Positions 53,062-62,368 of a DNA stretch of 64,000 nt are shown here, piece by piece. Within the stretch, counting starts at the first letter, position 1; each line of letters starts with the position of its first letter. The DNA comes from an uncultured Hungatella sp. GTDB taxonomy: Bacteria > Bacillota > Clostridia > Lachnospirales > Lachnospiraceae. The notes beneath the pieces were generated by a model. The model saw nothing but the letters and a program-made list of their open reading frames with translations. It was not told the DNA's origin and did no database searches. The position numbers and the translations under genes are program-made. The stretch is from positions 14,877 through 78,876 of the forward strand of contig CAJUEJ010000001.1 in assembly GCA_910585435.1 (NCBI GenBank). The letters run 5' to 3'.

Positions 53062-54090
53062 ATGCTTGCATATGATAAGAAGCTGGCGGATGAGGGATTT
53101 TTTGTGACCAGGTATGAGGACCGGTTTTTCTGGGATACGCCGGAGAATCTGGCGGTATATCCCTATGGAACCAAGGATGGATGGAGGAAGTATGAGGGGA
53201 ATCCGGTTCTGGGCGGGGAGTATGGCACTTGTTTTGACTTGTCTGTCTTAATGGAGGGTGATGTTTTTAAGATGTGGTTTTCCTGGAGGCCTCATGAGTG
53301 TATTGCCTACAGTGAGAGCCGGGATGGGATTTTATGGACGCCGCCGGTTGAGGTGCTGCGGCCTAATCCGGAATCGGAATGGGACGGGGATGAACTGAAT
53401 CGTCCCAGTGTGATTTTGAGGGACGGGGTGTATGAGATGTGGTATTCGGGACAGATGAAGCCGTATACCAATGAGGGGCGTTCTTGTATCGGCTATGCAC
53501 GGAGCCGGGACGGAATCCACTGGGAGCGGTCTGTGCATCCGGTGATGGTGCCGGACCAGTCCTGGGAAGGGAATTCTATCATGTGTCCTCATGTGATGTA
53601 TGAGGAGGACAGCAAGACATACAAGATGTGGTACAGCGGCGGAGGGAATCATGAGCCGGATGCCATCGGCTACGCGGAAAGCGTGGACGGGAAGGTGTGG
53701 AAAAAGGCTGTAGAAAACCCGGTCATGGAGAAGGGCAGTGCGCCGTGGGAGAGGGAAAAGACGGCTGGGTGCCATGTTCTCAAGTGGAATGGTTATTATT
53801 ACATGTTTTATATTGGCTTTATCCATGTGGATCGGGCGGCAATCGGGCTTGCCAGATCCAGGGATGGGATTACGGGGTGGGAGCGGTATCCCAGGAATCC
53901 GATTATTGCCCCGGATGCAGGGGGGTTTGATGAGAAGGCGGTGTATAAACCGTATGTGTTGAGAGTGGGAAATCGGTGGATGATGTGGTATAATGGTGCA
54001 AAGTACTTGCCTGAAGGGGATGACCTTGTGATTGAGCAGATAGGGGCAGCTTATCTGGAGCGGGATGAGCTTTGGGATATGGAAGGGTAA
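53062..54090 (+). CDS. Five-bladed beta-propeller glycosidase-like protein (GH43/GH32/GH130-type fold)
   Basis: 342 residues built from repeated blades: CIAYSESRDGILWTPP, CIGYARSRDGIHWERS, AIGYAESVDGKVWKKA and AIGLARSRDGITGWER alternate with MWYSG and MWYNG strands. This SxDGxxW pattern is typical of the five-bladed furanosidase/phosphorylase propellers. Acidic residues that could serve catalysis are FDLSVL and DELNRPSV. There is no signal peptide, so it acts in the cytoplasm on imported sugar. The substrate is unknown, but the GH127 partner suggests arabinose-containing glycans. The ATG at 53062 follows AAGGAG. Confidence 0.82.
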   Translation: MLAYDKKLADEGFFVTRYEDRFFWDTPENLAVYPYGTKDGWRKYEGNPVLGGEYGTCFDLSVLMEGDVFKMWFSWRPHECIAYSESRDGILWTPPVEVLRPNPESEWDGDELNRPSVILRDGVYEMWYSGQMKPYTNEGRSCIGYARSRDGIHWERSVHPVMVPDQSWEGNSIMCPHVMYEEDSKTYKMWYSGGGNHEPDAIGYAESVDGKVWKKAVENPVMEKGSAPWEREKTAGCHVLKWNGYYYMFYIGFIHVDRAAIGLARSRDGITGWERYPRNPIIAPDAGGFDEKAVYKPYVLRVGNRWMMWYNGAKYLPEGDDLVIEQIGAAYLERDELWDMEG

Positions 54091-54113
54091 TATGAGTGGA
54101 AGGGGGCCGTTTT

Positions 54114-55633
54114 ATGCAGAGGACGATAAAATCGGATATGGTTCGATGGAATCTTGTTTTGATTTTACTGGTTACGGTGTGCATAAGCGGCCTTCATCTG
54201 CATCAAATTTATCTTTATACGGTGCGGCAGAACCGGGAGGAGATTGTAACCATGTCGGAGCAGGCTGGAAACAGCCTGAATCATATGCTGAATCAGCTGG
54301 ATGTCCTGCAGTATCAGGTGATTGAGAGCCTGACGCAGTGGCCGGAGTATGATAAGGGCAATTCTCAATGGACCAGGGAGAGTCTTGCTTTTTTGAAGAA
54401 TACGGAGAAGCAGTTTCAGGCGTTTCGGCGGGCAGTGCCTTTTGTGGCGGATATTTACTGGCTGGATGATTATGGGAAGCTGTATACCACGGATTCTTCG
54501 GTGAGGAGGGAGCTTCTTCGGGAGAATCAGTCTCTTTATGATATGGGGGAGGATGATTGTTTCGTTCTGCCTTTTTGCCCTTCCTATCAGATGGAGGGGA
54601 AGGAGATTGTGGTTTTTTCGTATTTGAAAAATATCTACCGCATGGACCGGAGCAGGGGAAGGCGGGGGATTCTTCAGATTGACATGAGGGCTTCGTATCT
54701 GGAGGAGCTTTTGAGGCCTATCAATGACAATCCTTATTGCCTGGCGTATCTTGGGACGGAGGATGGCGGGACAGTCTGGATTCCGGAGGAGTTATATGAG
54801 GAGGGCAGGAGGGAGGGGGAGCTGTTTGACCGGCTTTTGTCGGGGAAGGGGCTTTCAGGCTACAGCCTTTGCTGTGTTCTGGACAATGGGTGGCGGCTTC
54901 ATGTGGTTTACAGCAATGATTTTGTGTTTAAGAGTTTGATGGATAACCTTACGTCTCTTGTGCTTCTTCTGCTTGTTATGCTGCCGCTGTCGGTTCTCTG
55001 TGTCTATAAGTATTCTGGCTACCTGACAGGACCGCTTCAGAAGCTGACGGGAAGAATGAAGGGGCTGGAGTCCGGGGAATTGGTGGAGATTCACACTATC
55101 AGCCGGTTTGAGGAGATACGGATTCTGGAGCGGCGTATGTGAAGAATTACATCCGGATTCAGGAGTACCGTTTTAAGCAGTCTATCCAGGTGCTTTACCG
55201 GGTGGATCCGCTGGCGCTGGGGTGTAAAATGGCACGTCTTCTCATCCAGCCTTTGGTGGAGAATGCGTTTATTCACGGCCTGGAACTGAAGGAAGGGGTA
55301 CGCTGGATTATGCTGACTGGCAGGGTGGCGGATGGAAGGCTTTTCGTGGAGGTAAAGGACAATGGAATGGGCATGGACTGGGAGAGGCTTTCGCTGCTTT
55401 TGGAGGATATTCGGGATTATGCAAGGGGGGAGCGGGTGCTGACCAAGAGACTGGAAGGCAGCCGGGACAGTATTGGGTTGAAGAATATCAATAAGCGCCT
55501 TTTCCTGGAGTATGGGGAGGGAGGTTGTTTGAAAATCGCCAGTGAGCCTGGCAGGGGGACAACGGTTTCGTTTTGTATTCCTGTGGATGAGGAGGAAAGA
55601 GATGGGGGAGCTGAAAGCGATTATCGCAGATGA
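54114..55633 (+). pseudogene. YesM-type sensor kinase missing its phosphoacceptor region
   Basis: 54114-55142 encodes a full sensor half: one membrane helix near residue 20, about 250 extracellular residues, a second helix (LTSLVLLLLVMLPLSVLCVY) and a HAMP-like segment, ending FEEIRILERRM and a stop. 55139-55633, in another frame, encodes KNYIRIQEYRFKQ, the N-box QPLVENAFIHGL, DNGMGMD and the rest of the ATPase. The roughly 100 residues that normally separate these, with the coiled coil and the PHFLYN histidine box, are gone. The two halves join near 55139 with a frame change. No autophosphorylation site remains. The response regulator downstream is intact. Confidence 0.87.
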
Positions 55634-56426
55634 CGAGGAGAATGTCCGGTATCTGATGATGGATTTGATAAGGTCGTTTCATCTGGGGATCCAGGTGGCT
55701 GCCCAGGCCGGCGGAGGGGAGGAGGCCATGAAGCTGTGCCGGGATTTGAAACCGGATATTCTGATTTCGGATATACGGATGCCAGGGTGTGACGGAATCC
55801 GGCTTCTGGAGGCGTTAAATGGGATGAATTTGGAGATCGCGTGTATTTTTGTAAGTGCCTATACGGATTTTGAATATGCGAAGGCAGCCATCGCAGGCGG
55901 TGCCAGAGGGTATATTCTTAAGCCGGTTCAGCCGGATGAAATGTACAATCTTTTGAAAAGTGTGAAGATGGAGTGGCTTCAGAAGCAGAAGCACCGTCAA
56001 AGGCTAAGGCGTATGGAGACGGAGATTCGGAAGCTGAAGGCGGAGGTTGCCACAGCGGATATGCCGGCGGACGAGAACGGGTACAACCGGGTGGTCCGTA
56101 AGGCGTTAAATTATATTGATGACCATTATCATGAGGATATTTCGCTGGAGTCTATGAGCGAGGTGGTGTTTCTCAATAAGAATTATTTTTCGGAGTTGTT
56201 TAAGAGGGAGACGGGGAAGTCTTTTGTCCAGTATCTTACGGAGTACCGCCTGGAGAAGGCAAAGCTTCTGCTTTCCATTGACGGGCTTAAGGGGAATGAG
56301 GTGGCTGATATGACGGGATTTCAGAATAACAGTTATTTTATCTCCGTGTTTAAGAAGTATGAGGGCTGCACTCCTAAGGAATATAGTGATTTCCTTAGAG
56401 GGGAGCGGAAAGGGGAAAAGGGATGA
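55602..56426 (+). CDS. YesN-type response regulator with AraC output domain
   Basis: 274 residues. Receiver: IADDEENV, phospho-Asp in ILISDIRMPGCDG, Lys in YILKPVQPD. A short linker leads to the AraC HTH pair: YHEDISLESMSEVVFLNKNYF and VADMTGFQNNSYFISVFKKYEGCTPKEY. It should activate the transporter and glycosidase genes of this locus. The ATG at 55602 follows GAGGAGG and overlaps the kinase remnant by 32 bases; its stop overlaps the GH127 start. With the cognate kinase broken it would stay unphosphorylated unless another donor acts. Confidence 0.93.
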   Translation: MGELKAIIADDEENVRYLMMDLIRSFHLGIQVAAQAGGGEEAMKLCRDLKPDILISDIRMPGCDGIRLLEALNGMNLEIACIFVSAYTDFEYAKAAIAGGARGYILKPVQPDEMYNLLKSVKMEWLQKQKHRQRLRRMETEIRKLKAEVATADMPADENGYNRVVRKALNYIDDHYHEDISLESMSEVVFLNKNYFSELFKRETGKSFVQYLTEYRLEKAKLLLSIDGLKGNEVADMTGFQNNSYFISVFKKYEGCTPKEYSDFLRGERKGEKG

Positions 56427-58366
56427 ATAAAATCCGTATCAAATCAGAGTTTTGGGAGTGGTATCTGGATATTGTGAATGACCGTCTGATTCCGTATCAG
56501 TGGGGTGTCCTGACAGACCAGATTGCCTGCTCTGTGCCCAGCCATGCAGTAAGGAATTTTAAGATTGCAGCGGGAGTCATGGACGGGGAGTTTTCGGGAT
56601 TTGTGTTCCAGGACAGTGACTTGTATAAATGGCTGGAGGCTGTGGGAAACAGCCTGGGGTATGAGAAGAATCCGGAGCTGGAGGCCAGGGCGGATGAGAT
56701 TATCGGTTATATTGCCGGGGCTCAGGAGGAGGATGGGTATCTGAACACGTATTTTCAGCTGAAGGAACCGGATAAGAAGTGGTCTAACTTGCTGGAGTGC
56801 CATGAGCTGTACTGTGCAGGCCATCTGATGGAGGCGGCAGTGGCTTATGCAAGGGGTACGGGAAAGACCCGGCTTTTAGGGGTGGCCTGCAGGCTGGCAG
56901 ACTGTATCGACCGGGTATTTGGATGGGAGGAGGAGAAGCTTCATGGATGTCCGGGGCATCAGGAGGTGGAACTGGGGCTTATAAAGCTGTATGAGTATAC
57001 GGAAGAAACCAGTTATCTGAAGCTGGCCTTTTATTTTCTGGAGGTAAGGGGACAAAATTCCTTTTTTGAGGAGGAGTTTGAACGGAGAGGGAGAATCAGC
57101 CATTGGACCAGAGGGCCGGTGGATGAGCCCAACAAGTACTATAACCAGTATCCCTATACGTATTACAATCAGTTTCATGCTCCGGTGCGTCATCAGACGG
57201 AGGCAGTAGGGCATGCGGTGAGGGCTGTATACATGTATGGGGCTATGGCTAAGGCGGCGGTTCTGGGAAGGGATGAGGAGCTGTTTGACGCATGCAGGAC
57301 ACTTTGGGAGAACATTGTACAGAAACAGATGTACATAACCGGAAGCATTGGCTCCACTCCGGCCGGGGAAGCATTTACCAGGGATTATGATTTGCCCAAT
57401 GATACCAACTACAGTGAGACCTGTGCATCCATAGGATTGATTCGTTTTTCTATGGAGATGCTGAAGGCGGAGCCGGATTCCCGGTATGGCGACGTGATAG
57501 AAAGGGCTCTTTATAACACGGTTCTTGCCGGTATGGCTGTGGACGGCAGACACTTTTTCTATGTAAATCCTATGGAGGCGGTGCCGGAAATCTGTGAGGC
57601 CAACCCGGAGCGCAACCACATTAAGACTGTGAGACAGGAATGGTATTCCTGTGCCTGCTGTCCGCCCAATATAGCCAGAACCATTACGGATATCCAGAAT
57701 TTGATTTATTCTGTATCTGGCAGGCGAATCTACATTCACCAGTATATTGGAAGTGAGATGGAGATGAAAACAGAGGAGGGAACCATCCGGATTTCTCTTG
57801 AGGCAGATTTTCCGTGGAATGGCAAGGTGGCTCTTCGGCTTTTGGAGGGGGATGGCCTTTACGCGGAGATTGCTCTCAGAGTGCCGGATTGGTGCAGGGC
57901 CTGTTCCCTGTCCATAAACGGGGTAGCGGTAAAGGAGGAGGTGCTTGACAAGGAGAAAGGGTATATCTTTGTGAAACGCATCTGGAAGGCAGAGGATTAT
58001 CTGGAATGGGATATGGAGATGAGGCCTCAGTTTGTACAGGCAGACCGAAGGGTCTACTATAACGCCGGGAAGGCGGCTGTGGTGAGAGGGCCTTTGGTCT
58101 ATTGTATTGAGGAAATGGATAACGGATCCTATCTGTATGAATGCAGAGTGGATACGGAATGTACTCCCAGGGAAGAATGGGAGGAGGAGCTTTCAGGGTA
58201 TTACTCCCTTTCCCTTTCAGCGGTACGGTACCAGGGACGGATACAGGATAAACTGTATGACAGGACGTTGGTGCATAAGAAGCCTGTCTGCCTGAAGGCA
58301 GTTCCCTATTTTCTGTGGAATAACCGGGGGCAGGGAGAGATGGTGACGTGGATTCCTGTGTTGTAA
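56423..58366 (+). CDS. GH127 beta-L-arabinofuranosidase-like glycosidase (DUF1680)
   Basis: 647 residues of the DUF1680 fold: an (alpha/alpha)6 barrel with FKIAAGVMDGEFSGFVFQDSD, LECHELYCAGHLMEAA, and ITGSIGSTPAGEAF, then the acidic ETCASIGL segment and the Cys-rich WYSCACCPPNIAR loop that holds the catalytic Cys and zinc ligands. A beta-sandwich tail follows. Characterised members remove beta-L-arabinofuranose from plant hydroxyproline-linked glycans. No signal peptide, so imported sugar is cleaved inside the cell. It overlaps the regulator stop by four bases and ends the locus at a terminator. Confidence 0.9.
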   Translation: MNKIRIKSEFWEWYLDIVNDRLIPYQWGVLTDQIACSVPSHAVRNFKIAAGVMDGEFSGFVFQDSDLYKWLEAVGNSLGYEKNPELEARADEIIGYIAGAQEEDGYLNTYFQLKEPDKKWSNLLECHELYCAGHLMEAAVAYARGTGKTRLLGVACRLADCIDRVFGWEEEKLHGCPGHQEVELGLIKLYEYTEETSYLKLAFYFLEVRGQNSFFEEEFERRGRISHWTRGPVDEPNKYYNQYPYTYYNQFHAPVRHQTEAVGHAVRAVYMYGAMAKAAVLGRDEELFDACRTLWENIVQKQMYITGSIGSTPAGEAFTRDYDLPNDTNYSETCASIGLIRFSMEMLKAEPDSRYGDVIERALYNTVLAGMAVDGRHFFYVNPMEAVPEICEANPERNHIKTVRQEWYSCACCPPNIARTITDIQNLIYSVSGRRIYIHQYIGSEMEMKTEEGTIRISLEADFPWNGKVALRLLEGDGLYAEIALRVPDWCRACSLSINGVAVKEEVLDKEKGYIFVKRIWKAEDYLEWDMEMRPQFVQADRRVYYNAGKAAVVRGPLVYCIEEMDNGSYLYECRVDTECTPREEWEEELSGYYSLSLSAVRYQGRIQDKLYDRTLVHKKPVCLKAVPYFLWNNRGQGEMVTWIPVL

Positions 58367-58387
58367 ATAGTTTTGTGTAAATTAAAA

Positions 58388-58430
58388 AGCTGCTGCGAAA
58401 CGGTTGCATCGTTCGCAGCAGCTCCTTTTT
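58388..58430. terminator. Strong, probably bidirectional terminator
   Basis: AGCTGCTGCGAA and TTCGCAGCAGCT form a 12-base-pair stem with T-runs on the plus side and A-runs on the other. Confidence 0.88.
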
Positions 58431-58445
58431 AAATGATTGCTGTCA

Positions 58446-58486
58446 CAGCCGCGCTTCGGCGCGAGAGTCCGGCGAGCCGAGACTCT
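58446..58486. repeat. Small GC-rich double palindrome (REP-like)
   Basis: CGCGC-TTCG-GCGCG is followed by GAGTCCGGCGAGCCGAGACTC and TTTTT. It lies at the 3' end of the penicillin-binding protein gene and could cap or end its transcript. Confidence 0.5.
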
Positions 58487-58495
58487 TTTTATCCG

Positions 58496-61198
58496 TCAGC
58501 CCTGAGGCCCCACTGGTACATTGGGCACCGTGGGAACAGCAGGAGCGGTAGGATAGGAGGGGCTGTTGTCTCCTCCTGTACCAGGCCCGGAGGGAACGTA
58601 TCCGGGACCGTAGGGAATGGTGGGAGAGACCTCTCCCTCCGATTCAGGCGGAAGAATCGTAGATTCTGCCGTGTGGATCGGACATATGCCAGGCAGTGTG
58701 AAATAGGAATCGTCGGTTTCTCCGGTTTCCCCGGCCGGGATGGATACGAATACCCGGGGGACCCTGTTTACGCAGAAGTCCGTAGGCATCTGGCCGGATT
58801 CCTCACATACGGTGGCAGCCACATGGACATTGCACACCTCTGTGGGGACAGTTCCCTTGGCAAAATACTCTGTATAGATGGCATTGCCTCTGGGATCCCC
58901 GTCACAGACGCCGGATATAGCCAGTTTGCCGGATTTGCGGCAGATACTGGCTGTCTCCACACTGTCCGGAACGGCAAAGCCAGGATCAGGCAGGCCCTCA
59001 TGGACCCTGGTCATGATCTTTTTCCAGATATCCTTGTGGAAGGAAGTGCCTTCCGTGTTCTTGTCCAGCTTCTGGTTCAGATCATATCCGGCCCAGATGC
59101 CGGCGGAATAGTAGGGGGTAAAGCCTACAAACCAGATGTCATTGTTGCCTGTGGTGGTACCGCTTTTTCCTGCACAGGACATATCGGCCAGCTTGGCCCT
59201 GGTGCTGGTGGCAGAGGGGCCGGCTCCCGGCCTTGCGAATTTGCGGTTGCCGATCATGGAATCCTTCATGGCATCCGTTAAAAGAAAGGCGGTGGAGTCC
59301 TTTAAGACTCTGTGGGTGGATGGCTCGTTGTTAATCAGTACTTTTCCGTCCCGGTCTAAAATCTTTGTAAAGAAAATAGGCTCGGTGTACATGCCTCCGT
59401 TGGCGATGGCTGCGTAGGCTGCCGTCAGCTCCAGATTGGTGACGCCCTCTGTCAGGCCTCCTAAAGCAGTGGCAGGATTGACATCTGTGGAAGTCAGGGT
59501 GGTGATACCAAAGTTTTTGGCGTATTCAACTCCCAGCTGAGGTGATACCGTCTCCATGAGACACCGGACAGCCACAATATTCATGGAATAGATAATGCCG
59601 TCCCGGATGCTGGAGTAGCCCTGATAGCCGCCGGAATACCAGTTGCGGAAGGTTTTTGTGCCTATGGTGTAGGGCGCGTCATAGTAAACCGTTCCCAGCG
59701 TGACGCCGCATGTATCCAGAGCAGGGGCAAAGGAAGAGATAACCTTGAATGCAGACCCGGGCTGTCTGGGAACATTGGTGGCCCGGTTCAGCGTCAGGTT
59801 GGCCGTCTTGGGCCCGCGTCCGCCGCTGATAGCCTTTACCTGGCCGGTGGCCTGATCCATCAGCACAAAGGATACCTGGGGCTGGAGGGTGATGGTGATA
59901 GACTCGCCGATGACAGTATCCCCTTCTTTCACCATATAATTCTTGTAATTTTCCGCGTCGGTCCTGGCTTCCTCCTCGCTGTCATACAGTGCGTCAAAGG
60001 AAGTGTCTCCCAGCACATCTCTGTGCCAGTTTTTCAAATGCCCCTGGGAAAAATGCTCCGCAGTGCCGTCAGGGTGAGAGATGGACAGGCGGTACTCCAT
60101 GGAATAGCGGACGATATTGTAGTTGTCCGGGTTGTTGACCTCCTCATCCACAATGGCCTGAAGGACAGGATCCTGGGTGGTGATAATCTGCAGCCCGCCG
60201 CTGTATAAAAGATTGTGGGCCTGGGTGTCAGAATATCCCAGCTCTTCCATGAGCGCGTCCTTCACCTGGCTGGTTAATTCGTCGGTAAAGTAGCTGTAAG
60301 GCGTGGAAGCCTCCTTGGACGTGGAGTCTACATTCTGGATCCGGTCGTAGACATTGTCCGCCAGGGCCTCTTCCTGCTCTTCCTTGGTGATGTAGCCCTG
60401 ATCATACATGTATTGCAGGATGACTTCCCGTTTCTCTGCATTGCGTTCCCTGCCGGATATGGGATTCAGCCTGGTGGGGCTCTGGGTGATGCCGGCGATG
60501 ACTGCGCATTCGGACAGGGTTAAATCGGAAACGTCTTTGTCAAAATACCGTCTTGCCGCCACTTTCACCCCCAGGGTGTTGTTGCCCAGGTTGATGGTGT
60601 TCAGATAATTGGTAAGGACCAGTTCCTTGTCCATGGTTTTGCTTAGCTGCACGGCCAGGTACTGTTCCTGAAATTTCCTCTCCAGCTTTTCCCCGAAGCT
60701 TTTTTCGGCGCCGCCGGAAAATACGTTGTTCTTGATTAGCTGCTGGGTAATGGTGCTTCCGCCTCCTGCAGAAGAGTCTCCGGTCAGAATCCCTTTGGCG
60801 GCCCGCAGGATAGAGCGCAGGTCGATACCGTTGTGGGTCCAGAAACGGGCGTCCTCGATGGCAACAAACGCATCGATCAAATCCTGGGGAAGCTCTTCAT
60901 AGGTGACCGGGTCACGGTTGGAGCCGGCGGTTACCAGAGTGTCTGTCAGGTTTCCGGCGCTGTCATATACAGTGGTGGCAAAGCCTTGAGGGACTATGGT
61001 CTCTATGTTTATCTCAGGGGCACTGTCAATGATCCCTTTCATCATACCGAAGCCGGCGCTGATTCCGGTAGCTGCACAGACAACGGCCAGAAGGAGCATG
61101 GTTTTGAAGAAGCCAAAGAAGATCATGCTGGTGTATTTGCGGGTTTTGGATGAAGCATTTTTAAGCTTCTTGTCTAATGCGTTTTTTCCGTAATTCAT
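58496..61198 (-). CDS. Class A penicillin-binding protein (transglycosylase/transpeptidase)
   Basis: 900 residues. One membrane helix near residues 30-50 is followed by a GT51 transglycosylase (AFVAIEDARFWTHNGID with catalytic Glu, GGGSTITQQLIKN) and a transpeptidase with SxxK as PGSAFKVI, SxN as YSMNIVAV and KSGT as CAGKSGTTTGN. A Pro/Gly-rich tail of about 60 residues ends it. It polymerises and cross-links peptidoglycan outside the cell. AAGGAGG precedes the start. It is divergent from yigZ across a 441-base gap holding palindrome D. Confidence 0.94.
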   Translation of the reverse strand: MNYGKNALDKKLKNASSKTRKYTSMIFFGFFKTMLLLAVVCAATGISAGFGMMKGIIDSAPEINIETIVPQGFATTVYDSAGNLTDTLVTAGSNRDPVTYEELPQDLIDAFVAIEDARFWTHNGIDLRSILRAAKGILTGDSSAGGGSTITQQLIKNNVFSGGAEKSFGEKLERKFQEQYLAVQLSKTMDKELVLTNYLNTINLGNNTLGVKVAARRYFDKDVSDLTLSECAVIAGITQSPTRLNPISGRERNAEKREVILQYMYDQGYITKEEQEEALADNVYDRIQNVDSTSKEASTPYSYFTDELTSQVKDALMEELGYSDTQAHNLLYSGGLQIITTQDPVLQAIVDEEVNNPDNYNIVRYSMEYRLSISHPDGTAEHFSQGHLKNWHRDVLGDTSFDALYDSEEEARTDAENYKNYMVKEGDTVIGESITITLQPQVSFVLMDQATGQVKAISGGRGPKTANLTLNRATNVPRQPGSAFKVISSFAPALDTCGVTLGTVYYDAPYTIGTKTFRNWYSGGYQGYSSIRDGIIYSMNIVAVRCLMETVSPQLGVEYAKNFGITTLTSTDVNPATALGGLTEGVTNLELTAAYAAIANGGMYTEPIFFTKILDRDGKVLINNEPSTHRVLKDSTAFLLTDAMKDSMIGNRKFARPGAGPSATSTRAKLADMSCAGKSGTTTGNNDIWFVGFTPYYSAGIWAGYDLNQKLDKNTEGTSFHKDIWKKIMTRVHEGLPDPGFAVPDSVETASICRKSGKLAISGVCDGDPRGNAIYTEYFAKGTVPTEVCNVHVAATVCEESGQMPTDFCVNRVPRVFVSIPAGETGETDDSYFTLPGICPIHTAESTILPPESEGEVSPTIPYGPGYVPSGPGTGGDNSPSYPTAPAVPTVPNVPVGPQG

Positions 61199-61293
61199 GG
61201 GTGTCCTCCTTCATTGGTATATTATAGCAAAAAAGTTCTGAAGATTCAATAGATGGGGAAAATCGTAAGGGATGGGGGCGCACAGGGGCGTAT

Positions 61294-61434
61294 AAGGTCC
61301 GCATCGGAGTGATTATGGACTACTTCAGGCACGCCCCAGCTTGATTTTTCACGTAACAGTACTAAGCGCACAGAGGACGTGCGCTAAGTGCTGACGTGAA
61401 AAGACAGCCTTCATACGTTCCATAATAACTCCGA
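61294..61434. repeat. Palindromic element D, distant relative of A/B/C
   Basis: AAGGTCCGC at 61294 matches the left border of A and B, and GGCACGC recurs inside. Outer arms 61304-61319 and 61419-61434 are complementary at 15 of 16 positions. An inner hairpin at 61346-61402 pairs TTTTCACGT with ACGTGAAAA and most of CAGTACTAAGCGCAC with GTGCGCTAAGTGCTG. Confidence 0.75.
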
Positions 61435-61442
61435 AGCTGGTT

Positions 61443-61526
61443 TGGTTGCTGTGTGCAGGGGAGGAGAACGGAGACGGCCGCAGCGCTCTCAATGCAGTTG
61501 ACTGGTTGCTGTGCGCGGGGAGGTAT
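61443..61526 (+). repeat. Direct repeat, two copies 60 bases apart
   Basis: TGGTTGCTGTGTGCAGGGGA at 61443 and TGGTTGCTGTGCGCGGGGAG at 61503 are near-identical and sit beside palindrome D. The rest of 61527-61639 is G-rich leader with no gene. Confidence 0.6.
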
Positions 61527-61639
61527 ATTGTATAAGGGGATGGGGTTGCGTTTGGGGGGATTTTATATTATTATAACCGGAGAGAGAGGGAGTATTCTGA
61601 AAGGAATAATTTGGGAGAGAATAGGGGGAGAGGGAAGGT

Positions 61640-62290
61640 ATGGTTGAGAGATATAAGATTTTGTGGGAAGGCGGAACGGGGGAGATTGTGGAGAAGAAAT
61701 CCCGGTTTATCGCTGATACGAAGCCGGTGGAATCGGAGGAGGAAGCGCTGGAATTTATTGAGAGTGTGAGGAAGAAGTACTGGGATGCCAGGCATCATTG
61801 TTTTGCGTATTGCGTGGGGGACAAAAATCAGGTGGTCAGGTGCAGTGATGACGGGGAACCCAGCCAGACGGCGGGGAGGCCTATGCTGGATGTGCTTTTG
61901 GGGGAGGAGCTTCATGATGTGTGTGTGGTGGTGACCCGGTATTTTGGAGGGACGCTTTTGGGGACCGGGGGACTGGTGAGAGCTTACTCGGAGGCCGCAC
62001 GGGAGGGGATTAGAAACAGCCGGGTGCTGGAGAAATGTCTGGGGAGAAGGATGGGGATTGATACGGATTATACGGGAATCGGAAAGATTCAGTATATTTT
62101 GGCCCAGAGGCAGATAACTGTGCTGCATACAGAGTATACGGATAAGGTGAGGCTGGAGGTGATGGTGCCGTCCGGGGAAGCAAAGGGGCTGGAGGCGGAG
62201 ATTACAGAAGGAACCAGTGGAAGAGCGGCTGTGGATGAGGGAGAGCTTGTATATTATGGGGTGGCGGATAAAGAGATAGTGGTGTTTTAA
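61640..62290 (+). CDS. YigZ/IMPACT family protein
   Basis: 216 residues. N-terminal IMPACT/UPF0029 domain: EIVEKKSRFIADTKPV, CFAYCVGDKNQVVRCSDDGEPSQTAG and VTRYFGGTLLGTGGLVRAY. A C-terminal DUF1949 domain follows. The biochemical role is unsettled; bacterial members are small conserved proteins linked to translation or nucleotide binding. AGAGGGAAGG precedes the start. It is followed by typA on the same strand. Confidence 0.93.
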   Translation: MVERYKILWEGGTGEIVEKKSRFIADTKPVESEEEALEFIESVRKKYWDARHHCFAYCVGDKNQVVRCSDDGEPSQTAGRPMLDVLLGEELHDVCVVVTRYFGGTLLGTGGLVRAYSEAAREGIRNSRVLEKCLGRRMGIDTDYTGIGKIQYILAQRQITVLHTEYTDKVRLEVMVPSGEAKGLEAEITEGTSGRAAVDEGELVYYGVADKEIVVF

Positions 62291-62298
62291 ACTTTTTC

Positions 62299-62327
62299 TT
62301 GCAATCTTCTAAAGATAGTGATATTCT
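62299..62327 (+). promoter_or_regulatory. Sigma-A promoter of typA
   Basis: TTGCAA and TATTCT spaced by 17 bases, about 42 bases before the start. Confidence 0.6.
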
Positions 62328-62368
62328 TGGATATCGGTACAAGTTTAATATAAGGAAAGAAGAGCGTT

